From Anseongella ginsenosidimutans (GTDB lineage: Bacteria; Bacteroidota; Bacteroidia; Sphingobacteriales; Sphingobacteriaceae), in assembly GCF_008033235.1 (NCBI RefSeq), contig NZ_CP042432.1:2914001-2978000 (forward strand): a stretch of 64,000 nucleotides of DNA, in the 5' to 3' direction. The notes beneath the pieces are model-generated. The model made no database searches and had not been told where the DNA came from. It worked only from the letters and a program-made list of their open reading frames with translations. This document shows positions 51,097 to 59,493 of the stretch, in pieces (the first letter of the stretch is position 1; every line of letters starts with the position of its first letter). Both the position numbers and the translations under genes were made by a program.

Positions 51097-51912
51097 TTGA
51101 ACGAAAAGATAGACATAAGACGATTCTATAGACCTATTCAGCCTGCGGTAAATCAGTCGGCTGATGGTGTTACCTACTCCGAAATTTGGCCAGACAGCAA
51201 GCTCCAAAATTTAATCTATTGCTATTGGCAGCTAAAAACCACCAAAAAGCTTTCTGAACAATTTAATTACCGGGTGGTAGCAGACGGATGTATTGACATC
51301 ATTTTTGAACTGGGCAATCCACAGGAAAATGCTGTAATGGGATTTTGCAAAGAATTTAAGGAATTCCCACTTTACAATTCTTTTCATTATATCGGCGTCC
51401 GGTTTTTGCCATCAATGTTTCCGCAATTGTTTAAAATAAATGCAATAGAATTGAGTAACCGGGTGGAGGATTTACAGTTGGTCGTTCCTCACCTTTCGCG
51501 GTTTATATCTAATAGCTTCAGCGATAGGCTTAATACGCAAGAAATAAAAAAATTATTTGACAGCTTCTTTCTCAAACAAGCTTCACAATCAAAATTTGAC
51601 AACGATAACAGGTTTTACGCAGCGATAGAAATTGTACTGTACAATTTTAGTGCGATTGATATTGAAAAAGACTTGAATACAGGAATCAGTCCAAGACAAC
51701 TTCGCAGGCTTTTTGAATTTTATGTTGGTGGCACCGCCAAAACATTCGGCAATGTGGTTCGCTTTCAAAATATCCTTAAAACAAATCTCTCCTACGAAAG
51801 CCTGCAGAAAACTAAGGCCTTTTTAGATGCAGGTTATTACGACCAGTCCCACTTTATTAAGGAGTTTAAAAAATTATATGGAATAACACCGAGCAAGGCC
51901 TTTGACAGGTGA
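51097..51912 (+). CDS. AraC-family transcriptional regulator (DUF6597-type N-terminus)
   Basis: 271 residues; the only plausible start is TTG 51097, since no in-frame ATG precedes conserved sequence. The N-terminal half (LIYCYWQLKTTKKL, RVVADGCIDIIFELG, YIGVRFLPSMFPQLF) is the DUF6597 sensor; the C-terminus has two HTH motifs (LNTGISPRQLRRLFEFYVG and AGYYDQSHFIKEFKKLYGI). It is followed by DUF6463 and SRPBCC genes, probably its targets. AT-rich codon use marks the start of the foreign-looking region. Confidence 0.9.
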   Translation: MNEKIDIRRFYRPIQPAVNQSADGVTYSEIWPDSKLQNLIYCYWQLKTTKKLSEQFNYRVVADGCIDIIFELGNPQENAVMGFCKEFKEFPLYNSFHYIGVRFLPSMFPQLFKINAIELSNRVEDLQLVVPHLSRFISNSFSDRLNTQEIKKLFDSFFLKQASQSKFDNDNRFYAAIEIVLYNFSAIDIEKDLNTGISPRQLRRLFEFYVGGTAKTFGNVVRFQNILKTNLSYESLQKTKAFLDAGYYDQSHFIKEFKKLYGITPSKAFDR

Positions 51913-51996
51913 TTTTGTCCGATTTTTACAATAATAATTGTGCCGTTAGCGGGATCGTTGCTTGAGTCAACAACCTTTCCATAAACTGCTTTTAAG

Positions 51997-52470
51997 ATGA
52001 ACTTGACAATGAAAACAATCTTTGACAAATCCACAACAGCGGACTTGATAATAAAATCTACCACCAGCGAAGCAGATGGCTTTAATCCTAAGAAGCACAT
52101 GAAAAAGTGGATGGGCAGAGCTATAATTCTCACAGGTGTAGTCCATTTGATTTATGGCATCACAGTTTACGGCACGGCGTGGTCCGAAATGTTCCATAAT
52201 GGCCTTTTCAATACTGTTGATGGAAACCCTGCACACGAAGCTGCTTTTTGGTTTATCTTTTTTGGATTTCTCATGGTTATTCAAGGAGGTCTAATTGACG
52301 GATTTGAAAACAAAAAGCAGCCGCTACCCTTGTTCCTGGGATGGAGCCTTTTGGCATTATCTGTTGCCGGAGCAGTGATGATGCCCGCTTCCGGCTGGTG
52401 GTTCTTGATAGTTGTCGCTGTCGGAACCATTTGCCGGCAAAGTAACGCAGAAAACCATCATATAATATAA
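51997..52470 (+). CDS. DUF6463 membrane protein
   Basis: 157 residues with four membrane helices (about 40-58, 79-101, 110-128, 130-147). MGRAIILTGVVHLIYGITVYG and EAAFWFIFFGFLMVIQGGLIDGFE are typical of DUF6463. Function unknown. The start may be at Met1 or Met5, or at Met34 just before the first helix. It lies 4 nt before the frameshifted SRPBCC gene. Confidence 0.8.
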   Translation: MNLTMKTIFDKSTTADLIIKSTTSEADGFNPKKHMKKWMGRAIILTGVVHLIYGITVYGTAWSEMFHNGLFNTVDGNPAHEAAFWFIFFGFLMVIQGGLIDGFENKKQPLPLFLGWSLLALSVAGAVMMPASGWWFLIVVAVGTICRQSNAENHHII

Positions 52471-52474
52471 CGAT

Positions 52475-52917
52475 ATGCAGATCAATTTCAGGTCCATCTA
52501 TCAAACAACGATTAAAGCACGGGTTGACAAAGTTTGGGACGCTTTAATTAATCCCGAAATCGTAAGACAATATTTCTTTGGTTCAAGCCAGGAAACGGAT
52601 TGGAAAATAGGAAGTCAATCCTTTGGACTGGAGAATATGAAGGAACCACTTACGTGGATAAAGGAGTTGTTCAAGAATTTATTCCAAACCAAAAAGTTTC
52701 ATATACCTATTTAAGTAGTTGGAGTGGATTGGAAGATAAACCAGAGAACTATCTGTTTGTTTCTTACGAATTAATGCCAGTAGAAAATGGAACTGAACTT
52801 ACAATTACTCAATCTAATTATAGCGAAGAAAATGCAAAGCACTCCAACGACAATTGGGTTGTTGTAATTGATGGATTAAAAAAAAATTGTGGAGGAATAA
52901 AGAACAATGAAGCTTAG
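52475..52917 (+). pseudogene. SRPBCC/AHSA1-like protein with a one-base frameshift
   Basis: The first frame (IYQTTIKARVDKVWDALINP, VRQYFFGSSQETDWKIGSQ) is joined to a second frame (LWTGEYEGTTYVDKGVVQEF, KVSYTYLSSW, LTITQSNYSEENAKHSNDNW). Restoring one A in the CAA at 52616-52618 gives a full 147-residue AHSA1 protein. AHSA1 folds bind hydrophobic ligands. As read, the product stops after 79 residues. Mutation or sequencing error cannot be told apart here. Confidence 0.78.
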
Positions 52918-53031
52918 TGAGCTGCCCGGATATGGAAACTGCCAACATTCGGGTACCTGACCCGATATGAAAGGCGTGCTATATCACAAAAGAAATGAAA
53001 CAAGAACTAAAAAGCAACCGAAGTGGGTAGA

Positions 53032-53829
53032 ATGCACTTGTTCGAGTTTGAGGATCAAACATGGTTCCCGAAGTTGTTTCGTGATTTTACTACCGATTTT
53101 CTTCGCTATGCTGCACAGAATCAAAAGCAGGAATTGCACGAGAAAATCGCGTCAATATTAAACAGCGGATTGAAAAAATCAGGGACTGATTATCTTGTCG
53201 ACATGGCTTCAGGTGGTGGCGGCATGTTGGTCAGCCTCAACACCTTGCTTCTCAAAAAACATCCCAGCCTTAAAATTCTACTCACTGATTTTTACCCGAA
53301 CCTGGAAGCATTTAAAATGAGCAGGAGATCGGCCCTCAACCTCGACTTTATAGGCCGCCCAATTGATGCCAGGGAGGTACCTCCAAGCCTGAAAGGTTTG
53401 AGGACTCAGTTTCTTTCATTCCATCATTTCAAACCAAAGGATGCACAACGCATACTGCAAAATGCGGTTGACAGCCAATCCGGCATTTTTATTTTTGAAG
53501 ACCAAGATCGGAGTTGGTCGGGCATTCTCTGCGAATTGTATGCCCCGGTAAAACTTTTGAAAAGTGTACCGTATATCAAGCCCTTTAAATTTTCTCGCCT
53601 TATTTTCACCTATCTCATACCGATAGTCCCAATCACTTTGCTTTGGGATGGACTTGTTTCTTGTCTCAGAACTTACTCGTTAAAGGAATTAAAATCCTTA
53701 ATAAGCAAGGTGGATCCCGGTGAAACCTACGAATGGGAAATGGGGAGGTTCAAGTATGGCGCCAGGCCAGTTGTCTACCTGTTGGGCACTTTCCCGAAAG
53801 AGCGTTATCAAACAGTTGATGATCGGTAG
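53032..53829 (+). CDS. Methyltransferase-like protein of unknown function
   Basis: 265 residues from ATG 53032 (GTG 53023 also possible). YLVDMASGGGGMLVSLNTLL resembles the SAM-binding motif I and ILLTDFYPN the acidic motif II of class I methyltransferases. The C-terminal half has a hydrophobic segment (LIFTYLIPIVPITLLWDGLV) that may anchor it to the membrane. Substrate unknown. Confidence 0.65.
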   Translation: MHLFEFEDQTWFPKLFRDFTTDFLRYAAQNQKQELHEKIASILNSGLKKSGTDYLVDMASGGGGMLVSLNTLLLKKHPSLKILLTDFYPNLEAFKMSRRSALNLDFIGRPIDAREVPPSLKGLRTQFLSFHHFKPKDAQRILQNAVDSQSGIFIFEDQDRSWSGILCELYAPVKLLKSVPYIKPFKFSRLIFTYLIPIVPITLLWDGLVSCLRTYSLKELKSLISKVDPGETYEWEMGRFKYGARPVVYLLGTFPKERYQTVDDR

Positions 53830-53945
53830 TAGTGAAACTACATAATGTCAACGGAATCAAGAGTTTTTTTTAGCTTTATCACATATATAAGCGGGTTACA
53901 AGCAACCGAAGGCCAGAATTATTAATTTGTCTCAAAAAATAAAAG

Positions 53946-54593
53946 ATGGATATGAAACTCTCTTCACAAGCTGAAAACATCTTGGCTCAAATCAATACTA
54001 AAACTAAGTTAGGGGACTTACGGAAAATTGCGAAGGATATCAAAAAGGACCACGAACTGGCGCTGGAACTATGGTCAACCGGGAAGTTTTTGCCCAGGCA
54101 ATTGGCCATCTTGATTATGGACAACAAGCTTCTTTCACAAGATTTGATCAATAAGCTTAATAACGATATGCAGACTCATCCATTTAATGAGCGAAATCAG
54201 CTGATGGATTGGCTAATGGCCAATCAGCTTACGAAGGACAAAAAGACAACTACATTGATTCAATCTTGGAAAAATAGTTCTTCTTCCCTTCAAAGGCGCA
54301 TTTATTGGTACTATCAGGCAAGATTAAGATGGACGGGGCAGACACCCCCGGAAAATACTCCCGACTTACTTTCGGCAATTGAGACCAATATCGCCATGGA
54401 AGAGCCTGAAGTTCAATGGGCCATGAATTTCACTGCGGGCTGGATTGGAGTTTACGAAAAAAAGTATCGAAACCGGTGTGTCGCTCTTGGCGAGAAAACA
54501 GGTCTTTATAAAGGTGAAATGGTATCAAAAGGCTGTACTCCCAATTATCTGCCAGAGTTCATTGCGATAGAAAGCAACAAACGAAATATATAA
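53946..54593 (+). CDS. DNA alkylation repair (AlkD-like) protein
   Basis: 215 residues, helical repeats of the HEAT type: LRKIAKDIKKDHELALELW, RQLAILIMDNKLLSQDLI, NQLMDWLMANQLTKDK, VQWAMNFTAGWIGVYEKKYR. The family removes bulky or cationic alkyl bases from DNA. The C-terminal CVALGEKTGLYKGEMVSKGC matches the group that ends in a (C/S)TPxYxPEFI motif, seen here as CTPNYLPEFI. Confidence 0.88.
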   Translation: MDMKLSSQAENILAQINTKTKLGDLRKIAKDIKKDHELALELWSTGKFLPRQLAILIMDNKLLSQDLINKLNNDMQTHPFNERNQLMDWLMANQLTKDKKTTTLIQSWKNSSSSLQRRIYWYYQARLRWTGQTPPENTPDLLSAIETNIAMEEPEVQWAMNFTAGWIGVYEKKYRNRCVALGEKTGLYKGEMVSKGCTPNYLPEFIAIESNKRNI

Positions 54594-54673
54594 TTGTGAC
54601 AACAGTGCAACTTACTGGAACGCCAGCTTTTAATACGGTTTCGCGTCAGGCGGGCTGAATTTTAAAATAATAT

Positions 54674-55163
54674 ATGGAAGTAGTTTTAATTGTTTTAACT
54701 GCCATAGTCGTTTTCTTATTAGGGAATTTTTTAGTATACAAGCTGACAGTGGTCTCCGCATTGCGGAAATTCATTAAACCTTATATACAAGAGAAGGGCT
54801 GGCATTTTGTGAAGTATCGCTTTGCCGGGTTTTTGAGTTGCGGAGATTTTGAAGAAAAGGGATTTGTCATTATGCCTGTTCCAGGAATGGGGTAATATAG
54901 TATATAGCACATATATATACGTATATGCAAAAAAAGGTGAAACAACTCAATTTCGTTTTACAGCAAAAATAACTTCGCTGTTTTTACGGGTAAGAAAAGT
55001 ACAATGCAAAAGTCCTGAAATAGAGCGTATCTTGTGTGATTATGGCCTCCAAGAGTCCTCTTTAGTAACATTGGAGGCACTTCGGAATCATAGGGATCGT
55101 GCTTTTGCAAAGAGGAAGAAGAAGGGTAGAATATTACGACTCTTCTTAAGATATTTTAGCTGA
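54674..55163 (+). pseudogene. Small membrane-anchored protein with a one-base frameshift
   Basis: First frame: one membrane helix (VVLIVLTAIVVFLLGNFLVY) and LRKFIKPYIQEKGWHFVKYR up to PVPGMG-stop. Second frame continues NIVYSTYIYVYAKKGETTQF and on to a basic end (RKKKGRILRLFLRYFS). Removing one G from the GGGG at 54889-54892 yields a continuous 162-residue protein. No family recognised. Confidence 0.72.
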
Positions 55164-55393
55164 ACTATCGTTCAAATCGTTTAAGTAGATTTTGCAAAAT
55201 GGATTGTTATGAAATGAGATACTCCCCATTTTCAGGACCAATTTCTCTAAATCTTAATTGAATTTATAGTCATTTGTTGTTGTAGCGGTGTGGGGTTGTG
55301 GTAAACTCGGAGAGTTTTCCACAAATCCACGCCTTTTTTCTCTTTTGGTTCTTTTCTCTTTTTTGCCCATGATCTCCCATTTGTGGATAACTC

Positions 55394-56209
55394 TCATGCT
55401 GCTTTGCCCGTCAGGTACAAACTGGCTGGTTTTCTTCGTCCGATCCCTTGATGGGATTTATAAAAGTTATAACGGTGGAAAAAGGCACGAAGTCCTTGTT
55501 CCAGTTCCCATCCGTCCAGCGCCGGGTTCAGGTACACGTATTCGTACTTTACCGTACGCCACAGCCGCTCAATGAACACGTTGTCAATCGCTCTTCCTTT
55601 GCCGTCCATGCTGATCTTGATGCCCAGCTGCGGAAGAAGCGATATCCATTCCCGGCAGGTAAACTGGCTGCCTTGATCGGAATTAACGATCTCCGGTTTT
55701 CCGTGCCGCTTCACCGCTTCTTTTACCAGTGAACAGACCCACTCGGAGGTCATGCTGTTGGAAAGGCTCCAGGCCACCACAAAGCGGCTATGCAGGTCAA
55801 TAATGGCGGCCAGGTACATGAACCCCTTTTTCATTGGGATGTACGTTATATCCACAGCCCACACCTGATTAGGGCGTTCGATCTTCAGGTTCCGAAGCAG
55901 GTAGGGCCGGATGTATTCGGCCTTGCCCAATTTGGTCAGTATACGCCGGGGATATTGCGCCCGGATGCCCATCTTGCGCATTAACCGCCGGATCCGCTTG
56001 TGATTCACCTGGAGGCCCTCATCCCGAAAGTAATCCTGCAATTGCAGCACGCCTTCGGTCGGGTATTGCAAATGACGCTCATCCATCCTCCGCATCAGCG
56101 CAAGGTTTTTTTCTCCTTCTCCGACCGGGGTGTAATAAATTCCGCTGCGGTGAAGTTCCAGCAACTCACACTGCCGGCGCACGCTCAATCGATGGGAAGG
56201 TGTGATCAT
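55394..56209 (-). CDS. IS3-family transposase OrfB (DDE catalytic part)
   Basis: 271 residues from its first Met. rve integrase core with Asp120 (VWAVDITYIPM), Asp178 (NSDQGSQF) and Glu214 (NVFIERLWRTVKYEYV), preceded by HTH_21 (RRIRRLMRKMGI). The frame is open upstream to the slippery site, so the active protein is the OrfAB fusion. Apparently intact. Confidence 0.95.
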   Translation of the reverse strand: MITPSHRLSVRRQCELLELHRSGIYYTPVGEGEKNLALMRRMDERHLQYPTEGVLQLQDYFRDEGLQVNHKRIRRLMRKMGIRAQYPRRILTKLGKAEYIRPYLLRNLKIERPNQVWAVDITYIPMKKGFMYLAAIIDLHSRFVVAWSLSNSMTSEWVCSLVKEAVKRHGKPEIVNSDQGSQFTCREWISLLPQLGIKISMDGKGRAIDNVFIERLWRTVKYEYVYLNPALDGWELEQGLRAFFHRYNFYKSHQGIGRRKPASLYLTGKAA

Positions 56210-56223
56210 CGCTCTACGATCGG

Positions 56224-56514
56224 TTAATGGAGCTTTTTCAAGCTTTTTTTTAAAAAGTCATTTTCCAGCTCCAGTTGGCCGATCTTAGCATACAGCCGGT
56301 CGGGATCCACCTGTTCTTCTTGATCCGCCTCTTTGTCAAACACGTGAGCGGACTTTTCCAGAAACTCCTGTTTCCACTTGCTGATCATTACCGCGTGAAC
56401 TTCGAACCGCTGAGCCAATTCTGCCAGCGTTTCCTTTTCCTTCAGCGCTTCCAGCGCCACTTTGGCCTTGAAGGCCGAACTGAATTTTCTACGTTTTCCT
56501 TTCATTGTTACCAC
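56224..56514 (-). CDS. IS3-family transposase OrfA (HTH part)
   Basis: 96 residues. RRKFSSAFKAKVALEALKEK and LAELAQRFEVHAVMISKWKQEF form the HTH_Tnp_1 domain, followed by a leucine-zipper coiled coil (LYAKIGQLELENDFLKKSL). It ends just after the slippery run. Met4 is an alternative start. Confidence 0.94.
   Translation of the reverse strand: MVTMKGKRRKFSSAFKAKVALEALKEKETLAELAQRFEVHAVMISKWKQEFLEKSAHVFDKEADQEEQVDPDRLYAKIGQLELENDFLKKSLKKLH
56244..56251 (-). promoter_or_regulatory. Slippery A8 run for -1 frameshifting between orfA and orfB
   Basis: On the minus strand TTTTTAAAAAAAAGCTTG near the orfA end lets ribosomes slip by -1 (AAAAAAAG). The -1 frame is open from here through KLEKAPLTDRRAMITPS into orfB, giving the fused transposase. 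Confidence 0.8.
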
Positions 56515-56546
56515 GAAGTTAGTTACTTATTTTTTTAACTTAACCA

Positions 56547-57125
56547 GTGGTCCTGATTTTGGGGAGTATTACAAAATTAGCGAAAATAAAATCGTTTTTC
56601 CTGTATGCTGTTCTATTGTATTCTTGCAGCAGCGAAAACAAGATAGTTAATGAAGTGAATGTAGTCTATCGCCAAAGAGAAGAATTACTTGATTGTTTTG
56701 AAGGGTTAAGTGTTTTCAGACGTGGCGAGATTATTCAATTAAATATCTATAACTCCAGATTATCGAATGAATATTTTTTCTTGGAAGAAAAAAATAATGG
56801 AAAAAGAAGCATCGCATTTCTTAGAGATAGTTTGCAATTTGACATTTCTACCTTAAGAAAATTCTCTGGCATCAGTAAAGAGTATTCAGATCAAGAGGAG
56901 TTTAGAACACGAATACTGCCGCATCTATTGGATAAAATGCAGGAACTCAATATTGTTTCCTTTACTTCTGAATTTTCTTCACATGGCGTGACCCTTAAAA
57001 TCTATTTACAGGAGTACGAATTATTAGTTATTTCAAACATCAATGCAATTAAAAATGACCAATGGCGAGATTACATACAGGATTCAAGTCAAATCGACGA
57101 TCATTGGTTTTGGAGAAAAATATAG
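56547..57125 (+). CDS. Putative lipoprotein, 5' end altered by the IS3 insertion
   Basis: The frame begins at a GTG inside the IS end and reads through it. The natural N-terminus seems to be around KIKSFFLYAVLLYSCSS, a lipoprotein signal with lipobox LYSC, but no ATG remains before it. The body (EVNVVYRQREELLDCFEGL, YFFLEEKNNGKRSIAFLRD, LNIVSFTSEFSSHGVTLKIY) has no known motif. The IS has probably replaced start codon and promoter; expression, if any, depends on the IS end. Confidence 0.6.
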   Translation: MVLILGSITKLAKIKSFFLYAVLLYSCSSENKIVNEVNVVYRQREELLDCFEGLSVFRRGEIIQLNIYNSRLSNEYFFLEEKNNGKRSIAFLRDSLQFDISTLRKFSGISKEYSDQEEFRTRILPHLLDKMQELNIVSFTSEFSSHGVTLKIYLQEYELLVISNINAIKNDQWRDYIQDSSQIDDHWFWRKI

Positions 57126-57175
57126 AAAGGCAGGCTGAATGGTATATTTGTTTTTTTTGCAAATATTGTTAGATA

Positions 57176-57300
57176 CTTAACGTCTGTAGATTTTACGACA
57201 GAAACGGCTACATAGTACAATCGGCAGTCGTAACGAGGATGAATGCTGCCGGTACTAACGTGACTGGGCCCTACAAGAACAAAGAAAGACCATTAGAATA
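57176..57300 (+). pseudogene. C-terminal tail of a lost larger protein, copy 2 (NAAGTNV motif)
   Basis: After a stop at 57172-57174 the frame reads ILNVCRFYDRNGYIVQSAVV then TRMNAAGTNVTGPY and KNKERPLE, and stops at TAA overlapping the next ATG (TAATG). No start codon fits. It resembles the 3' end of a toxin-like gene placed directly before its immunity gene. The motif recurs at 50933-50970. The toxin reading is inference. Confidence 0.5.
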
Positions 57301-57690
57301 ATGGTAAAAATTACAGAAAAGGAAATAGAAGCGGTGTCAGCATTAGCTCCTTACGAGCGCTATAAATATTTCATTAAGCGTGTCGCTGATACGGAATTGA
57401 TGTATTCTCTTAAAAGTCCAGATGGAAATTGGGCCATATCGGAAGTCGAGGCCTCTAAGTTATTCCCTTTGTGGTCAGCGAAGGAGTTTGCTGAACAGTC
57501 TAAGACCGTCTGGTTGGTTGGACTTTACATTGAGGAGATCACTTTGGAAACTTTTGAGGATGAACTTTTGGAGTTTGTTCATTCACAGGGTTATCTTTTG
57601 AATGTTTTTGCAGTTGGGCAAAACACAGGCTTTGTGGTTGATATAGTTGAATTTGCAAAAGACTCGAGCGAAGAAATGAAAAATTACTGA
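57301..57690 (+). CDS. DUF2750 protein
   Basis: 129 residues. LAPYERYKYFIKRVADTELMYSL, GNWAISEVEASKLFPLWSAKEFAE and ITLETFEDELLEFVHSQGYLLNVF follow the DUF2750 pattern. The family is often found among immunity genes of polymorphic toxin loci. Its ATG overlaps the stop of a remnant tail (TAATG), which implies coupling to a vanished upstream gene. Confidence 0.85.
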   Translation: MVKITEKEIEAVSALAPYERYKYFIKRVADTELMYSLKSPDGNWAISEVEASKLFPLWSAKEFAEQSKTVWLVGLYIEEITLETFEDELLEFVHSQGYLLNVFAVGQNTGFVVDIVEFAKDSSEEMKNY

Positions 57691-57709
57691 GATAGCACTT
57701 AAAGAAGAT

Positions 57710-58189
57710 ATGATAAAGAAGCAAAAACCGGTACCGGGAGATATTGTAAAAGTGAAGATTGATGAGTCAATGCATACTTACGCAAGAATATTAAATTACA
57801 CCGATTTTGCATTTTATGATGCACTGACTAGCGAGGACATAAAAGCCGTTGAGGAGATTGTGTCAAAGCCAATCCTGTTTAAGGCAATAGTTAATGATAG
57901 AGGAGTCGAAGATGGCCTTTGGCCTATCATTGGAAATGTTCCTTTGGAAGATTCCTTAATGAATTCCACATACTACCTTCCGGATATTGTAGATCCAAGT
58001 CATTTCCGGATACGAGAAAACGTTAAAATTCGAGAAGCTTCAAGAGAAGAATGTGTTGGATTGGAGGTGGGTGTTATTTGGGATCCTATCCATATAGAAC
58101 AACGGTTAAAAGACCATTACGAAGGAAATGAAAATATTGGCTTAAAAACGCTCGACATACTTGAAAATTACAAACTTGGTCGGGATTGA
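57710..58189 (+). CDS. Immunity protein 26 (Imm26)-like
   Basis: 159 residues. VPGDIVKVKIDESMHTYARIL, GLWPIIGNVP, YLPDIVDP and ASREECVGLEVGVIWDPIHIEQRL match the Imm26 layout: an N-terminal beta part and the ECxGLE...W.P.HI end. Imm26 proteins bind and block secreted nuclease-type toxins. It follows DUF2750 by 19 nt; no toxin gene is intact nearby. Confidence 0.82.
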   Translation: MIKKQKPVPGDIVKVKIDESMHTYARILNYTDFAFYDALTSEDIKAVEEIVSKPILFKAIVNDRGVEDGLWPIIGNVPLEDSLMNSTYYLPDIVDPSHFRIRENVKIREASREECVGLEVGVIWDPIHIEQRLKDHYEGNENIGLKTLDILENYKLGRD

Positions 58190-58524
58190 AGTAGCTGCTT
58201 TTTTAGTTGCTCCAATATTATCTTTCTCCCGGTATAATGGTCCGGATCGGAAAGCCATCTTTCCAGGTCACTTTCAGAAGAGATAATATCTAAAGCTCGT
58301 TCCTTTACAACATCTAAAAGGGTGCAGCTTTCCATTTGTATAGCTGCTAAGGATAACCAAATTACATGTGATTCATCTGGATCTTGCATTTCATCCTCAA
58401 ACTTTTCCACAATTAATGAGGTGGCTTCCTGGGCCGAAAGGCCTATTTTAGTGCTATTATTATATTCATCACGAATATCCATCGCGAGATCGTCGTCAAA
58501 AATATTTATTCCCCAAACGCCCAT
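58168..58524 (-). CDS. DUF4259 protein
   Basis: 118 residues. MGVWGINIFDDDLAMDIRDEY is the DUF4259 signature (MGxWGxxxFdnDxAxD). The rest is helical with VIWLSLAAIQMESCTLL. Members are found in immunity-gene arrays; activity unknown. The 3' end overlaps the convergent Imm26-like gene by 22 nt. Confidence 0.87.
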   Translation of the reverse strand: MGVWGINIFDDDLAMDIRDEYNNSTKIGLSAQEATSLIVEKFEDEMQDPDESHVIWLSLAAIQMESCTLLDVVKERALDIISSESDLERWLSDPDHYTGRKIILEQLKKQLLQSRPSL

Positions 58525-58612
58525 AACTTATGCAAACTTTATTAACTCTCAAATATGTACAATACCTTTGGAAAATAAGATTATCTGAATATAGTAGATC
58601 TGTTTAATCCGT

Positions 58613-58618
58613 TAACGC
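58613..58618. repeat. Left copy of IS21 target-site duplication
   Basis: TAACGC directly before the left IS end; the right copy is at 61201-61206. Confidence 0.85.
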
Positions 58619-58710
58619 TGTAACCGGAAACTCAAAGTGCACAGTTTTTGGCAATTAGGAATGCACAGTTTTTGGAAACAAGGGTGCACAATTACCGGGT
58701 CAAATATAGG

Positions 58711-59472
58711 TTAAGCAGTGGAGTGTTCAAAGATAGATTTTCGATGCTTTAAACGATAGCTTTTTCCGGTGAGTGTGATGGCTTCGCACCGGTAGAGCAG
58801 GCGGTCCAATAGAGCGGTTGCCAGGACCTCGTCGCCCAGCAGGCCTGCCCATTCAGCCGGCATCTTATTGGTAGTGATAATGAAGGAAGTGCTTTCATAC
58901 AAATGGTTAATGAAGTTGAACAAGGCGACGGCCTGAGCTTTTTCTACCGGGAAGAGCATCATATCGTCGATGACGATGAGTTGTGCCTTGGTCAGGCGTT
59001 TATAGTCGGCCATGGCAGATCGGGTCATGTCTTTCATTTTCAGCATATTCATAATATCCTCCATTGTTCGGAAGAAGGCATTGTACCCTCCCTGGATGGC
59101 GTCTCTGCAGAGACCGGCCGCCAAATGTGTTTTACCCACGCCGCTGGGACCGAGCAGGATGATATTATAGATTTGATCTAACCAGTTAAGCTCCCTGAGC
59201 TGATTTAAGCGATTTTTAGGAAGGCCGTTCTCCACGGTGGCATCGTAGGCTTCCAGGGAAGAGGAGGCAGGCAGGCGGGCGGTTTTTAACCGCCTTTCCA
59301 TTTCCCGCTGCTGGCGATGGGAAGCTTCTGTCTCAAGAAGATTCCAGGTGAATTCGGTCAGGCCCATTTCCTGGGATTCCCCCTGGGCGATGAGCGTGTC
59401 CAGGGAGTGGGCGATCCCGCTCATCTTAAACTGCTTGCACAGGTGTTTGATCTGTTCTTTTTTTTCTGTCAT
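58711..59472 (-). CDS. istB: IS21 helper ATPase IstB
   Basis: 253 residues. AAA+ ATPase with Walker A GPSGVGKT (108-115) and Walker B AQLIVIDDMM (Asp169, Asp170), preceded by the N-terminal IstB helical domain (HLCKQFKMSGIAHSLDTLI). It selects target DNA and activates IstA. Located 21 nt after istA. Confidence 0.96.
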   Translation of the reverse strand: MTEKKEQIKHLCKQFKMSGIAHSLDTLIAQGESQEMGLTEFTWNLLETEASHRQQREMERRLKTARLPASSSLEAYDATVENGLPKNRLNQLRELNWLDQIYNIILLGPSGVGKTHLAAGLCRDAIQGGYNAFFRTMEDIMNMLKMKDMTRSAMADYKRLTKAQLIVIDDMMLFPVEKAQAVALFNFINHLYESTSFIITTNKMPAEWAGLLGDEVLATALLDRLLYRCEAITLTGKSYRLKHRKSIFEHSTA

Positions 59473-59493
59473 GATCTAATAGTGAAGTGGTTA

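Larger units (their letters stand above)
55220..56568 (-). mobile_element. IS3-family insertion sequence
   Basis: Terminal inverted repeats of 21 bp (55220-55240 and 56548-56568) match at 18 positions, sharing TACTCCCCA and TCAGGACCA. Inside lie orfA and orfB on the minus strand with a frameshift signal between. Total 1349 bp, normal for IS3. No clear 3-4-bp target duplication was found. A 150-bp tail between orfB and the left end carries no gene. Confidence 0.85.

Noticed and set aside
55211-56580. Target-site duplication of the IS3 element
   Set aside because: Flanks (GAGA on the left, TTAC on the right) do not match for any 3-4-bp window around the inverted repeats.
50933-58618. Integron cassette array with attC sites
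   Set aside because: Small foreign genes and TTAAC-like strings suggested it, but no paired R'/R'' core sites, no uniform gene orientation and no integrase are visible.
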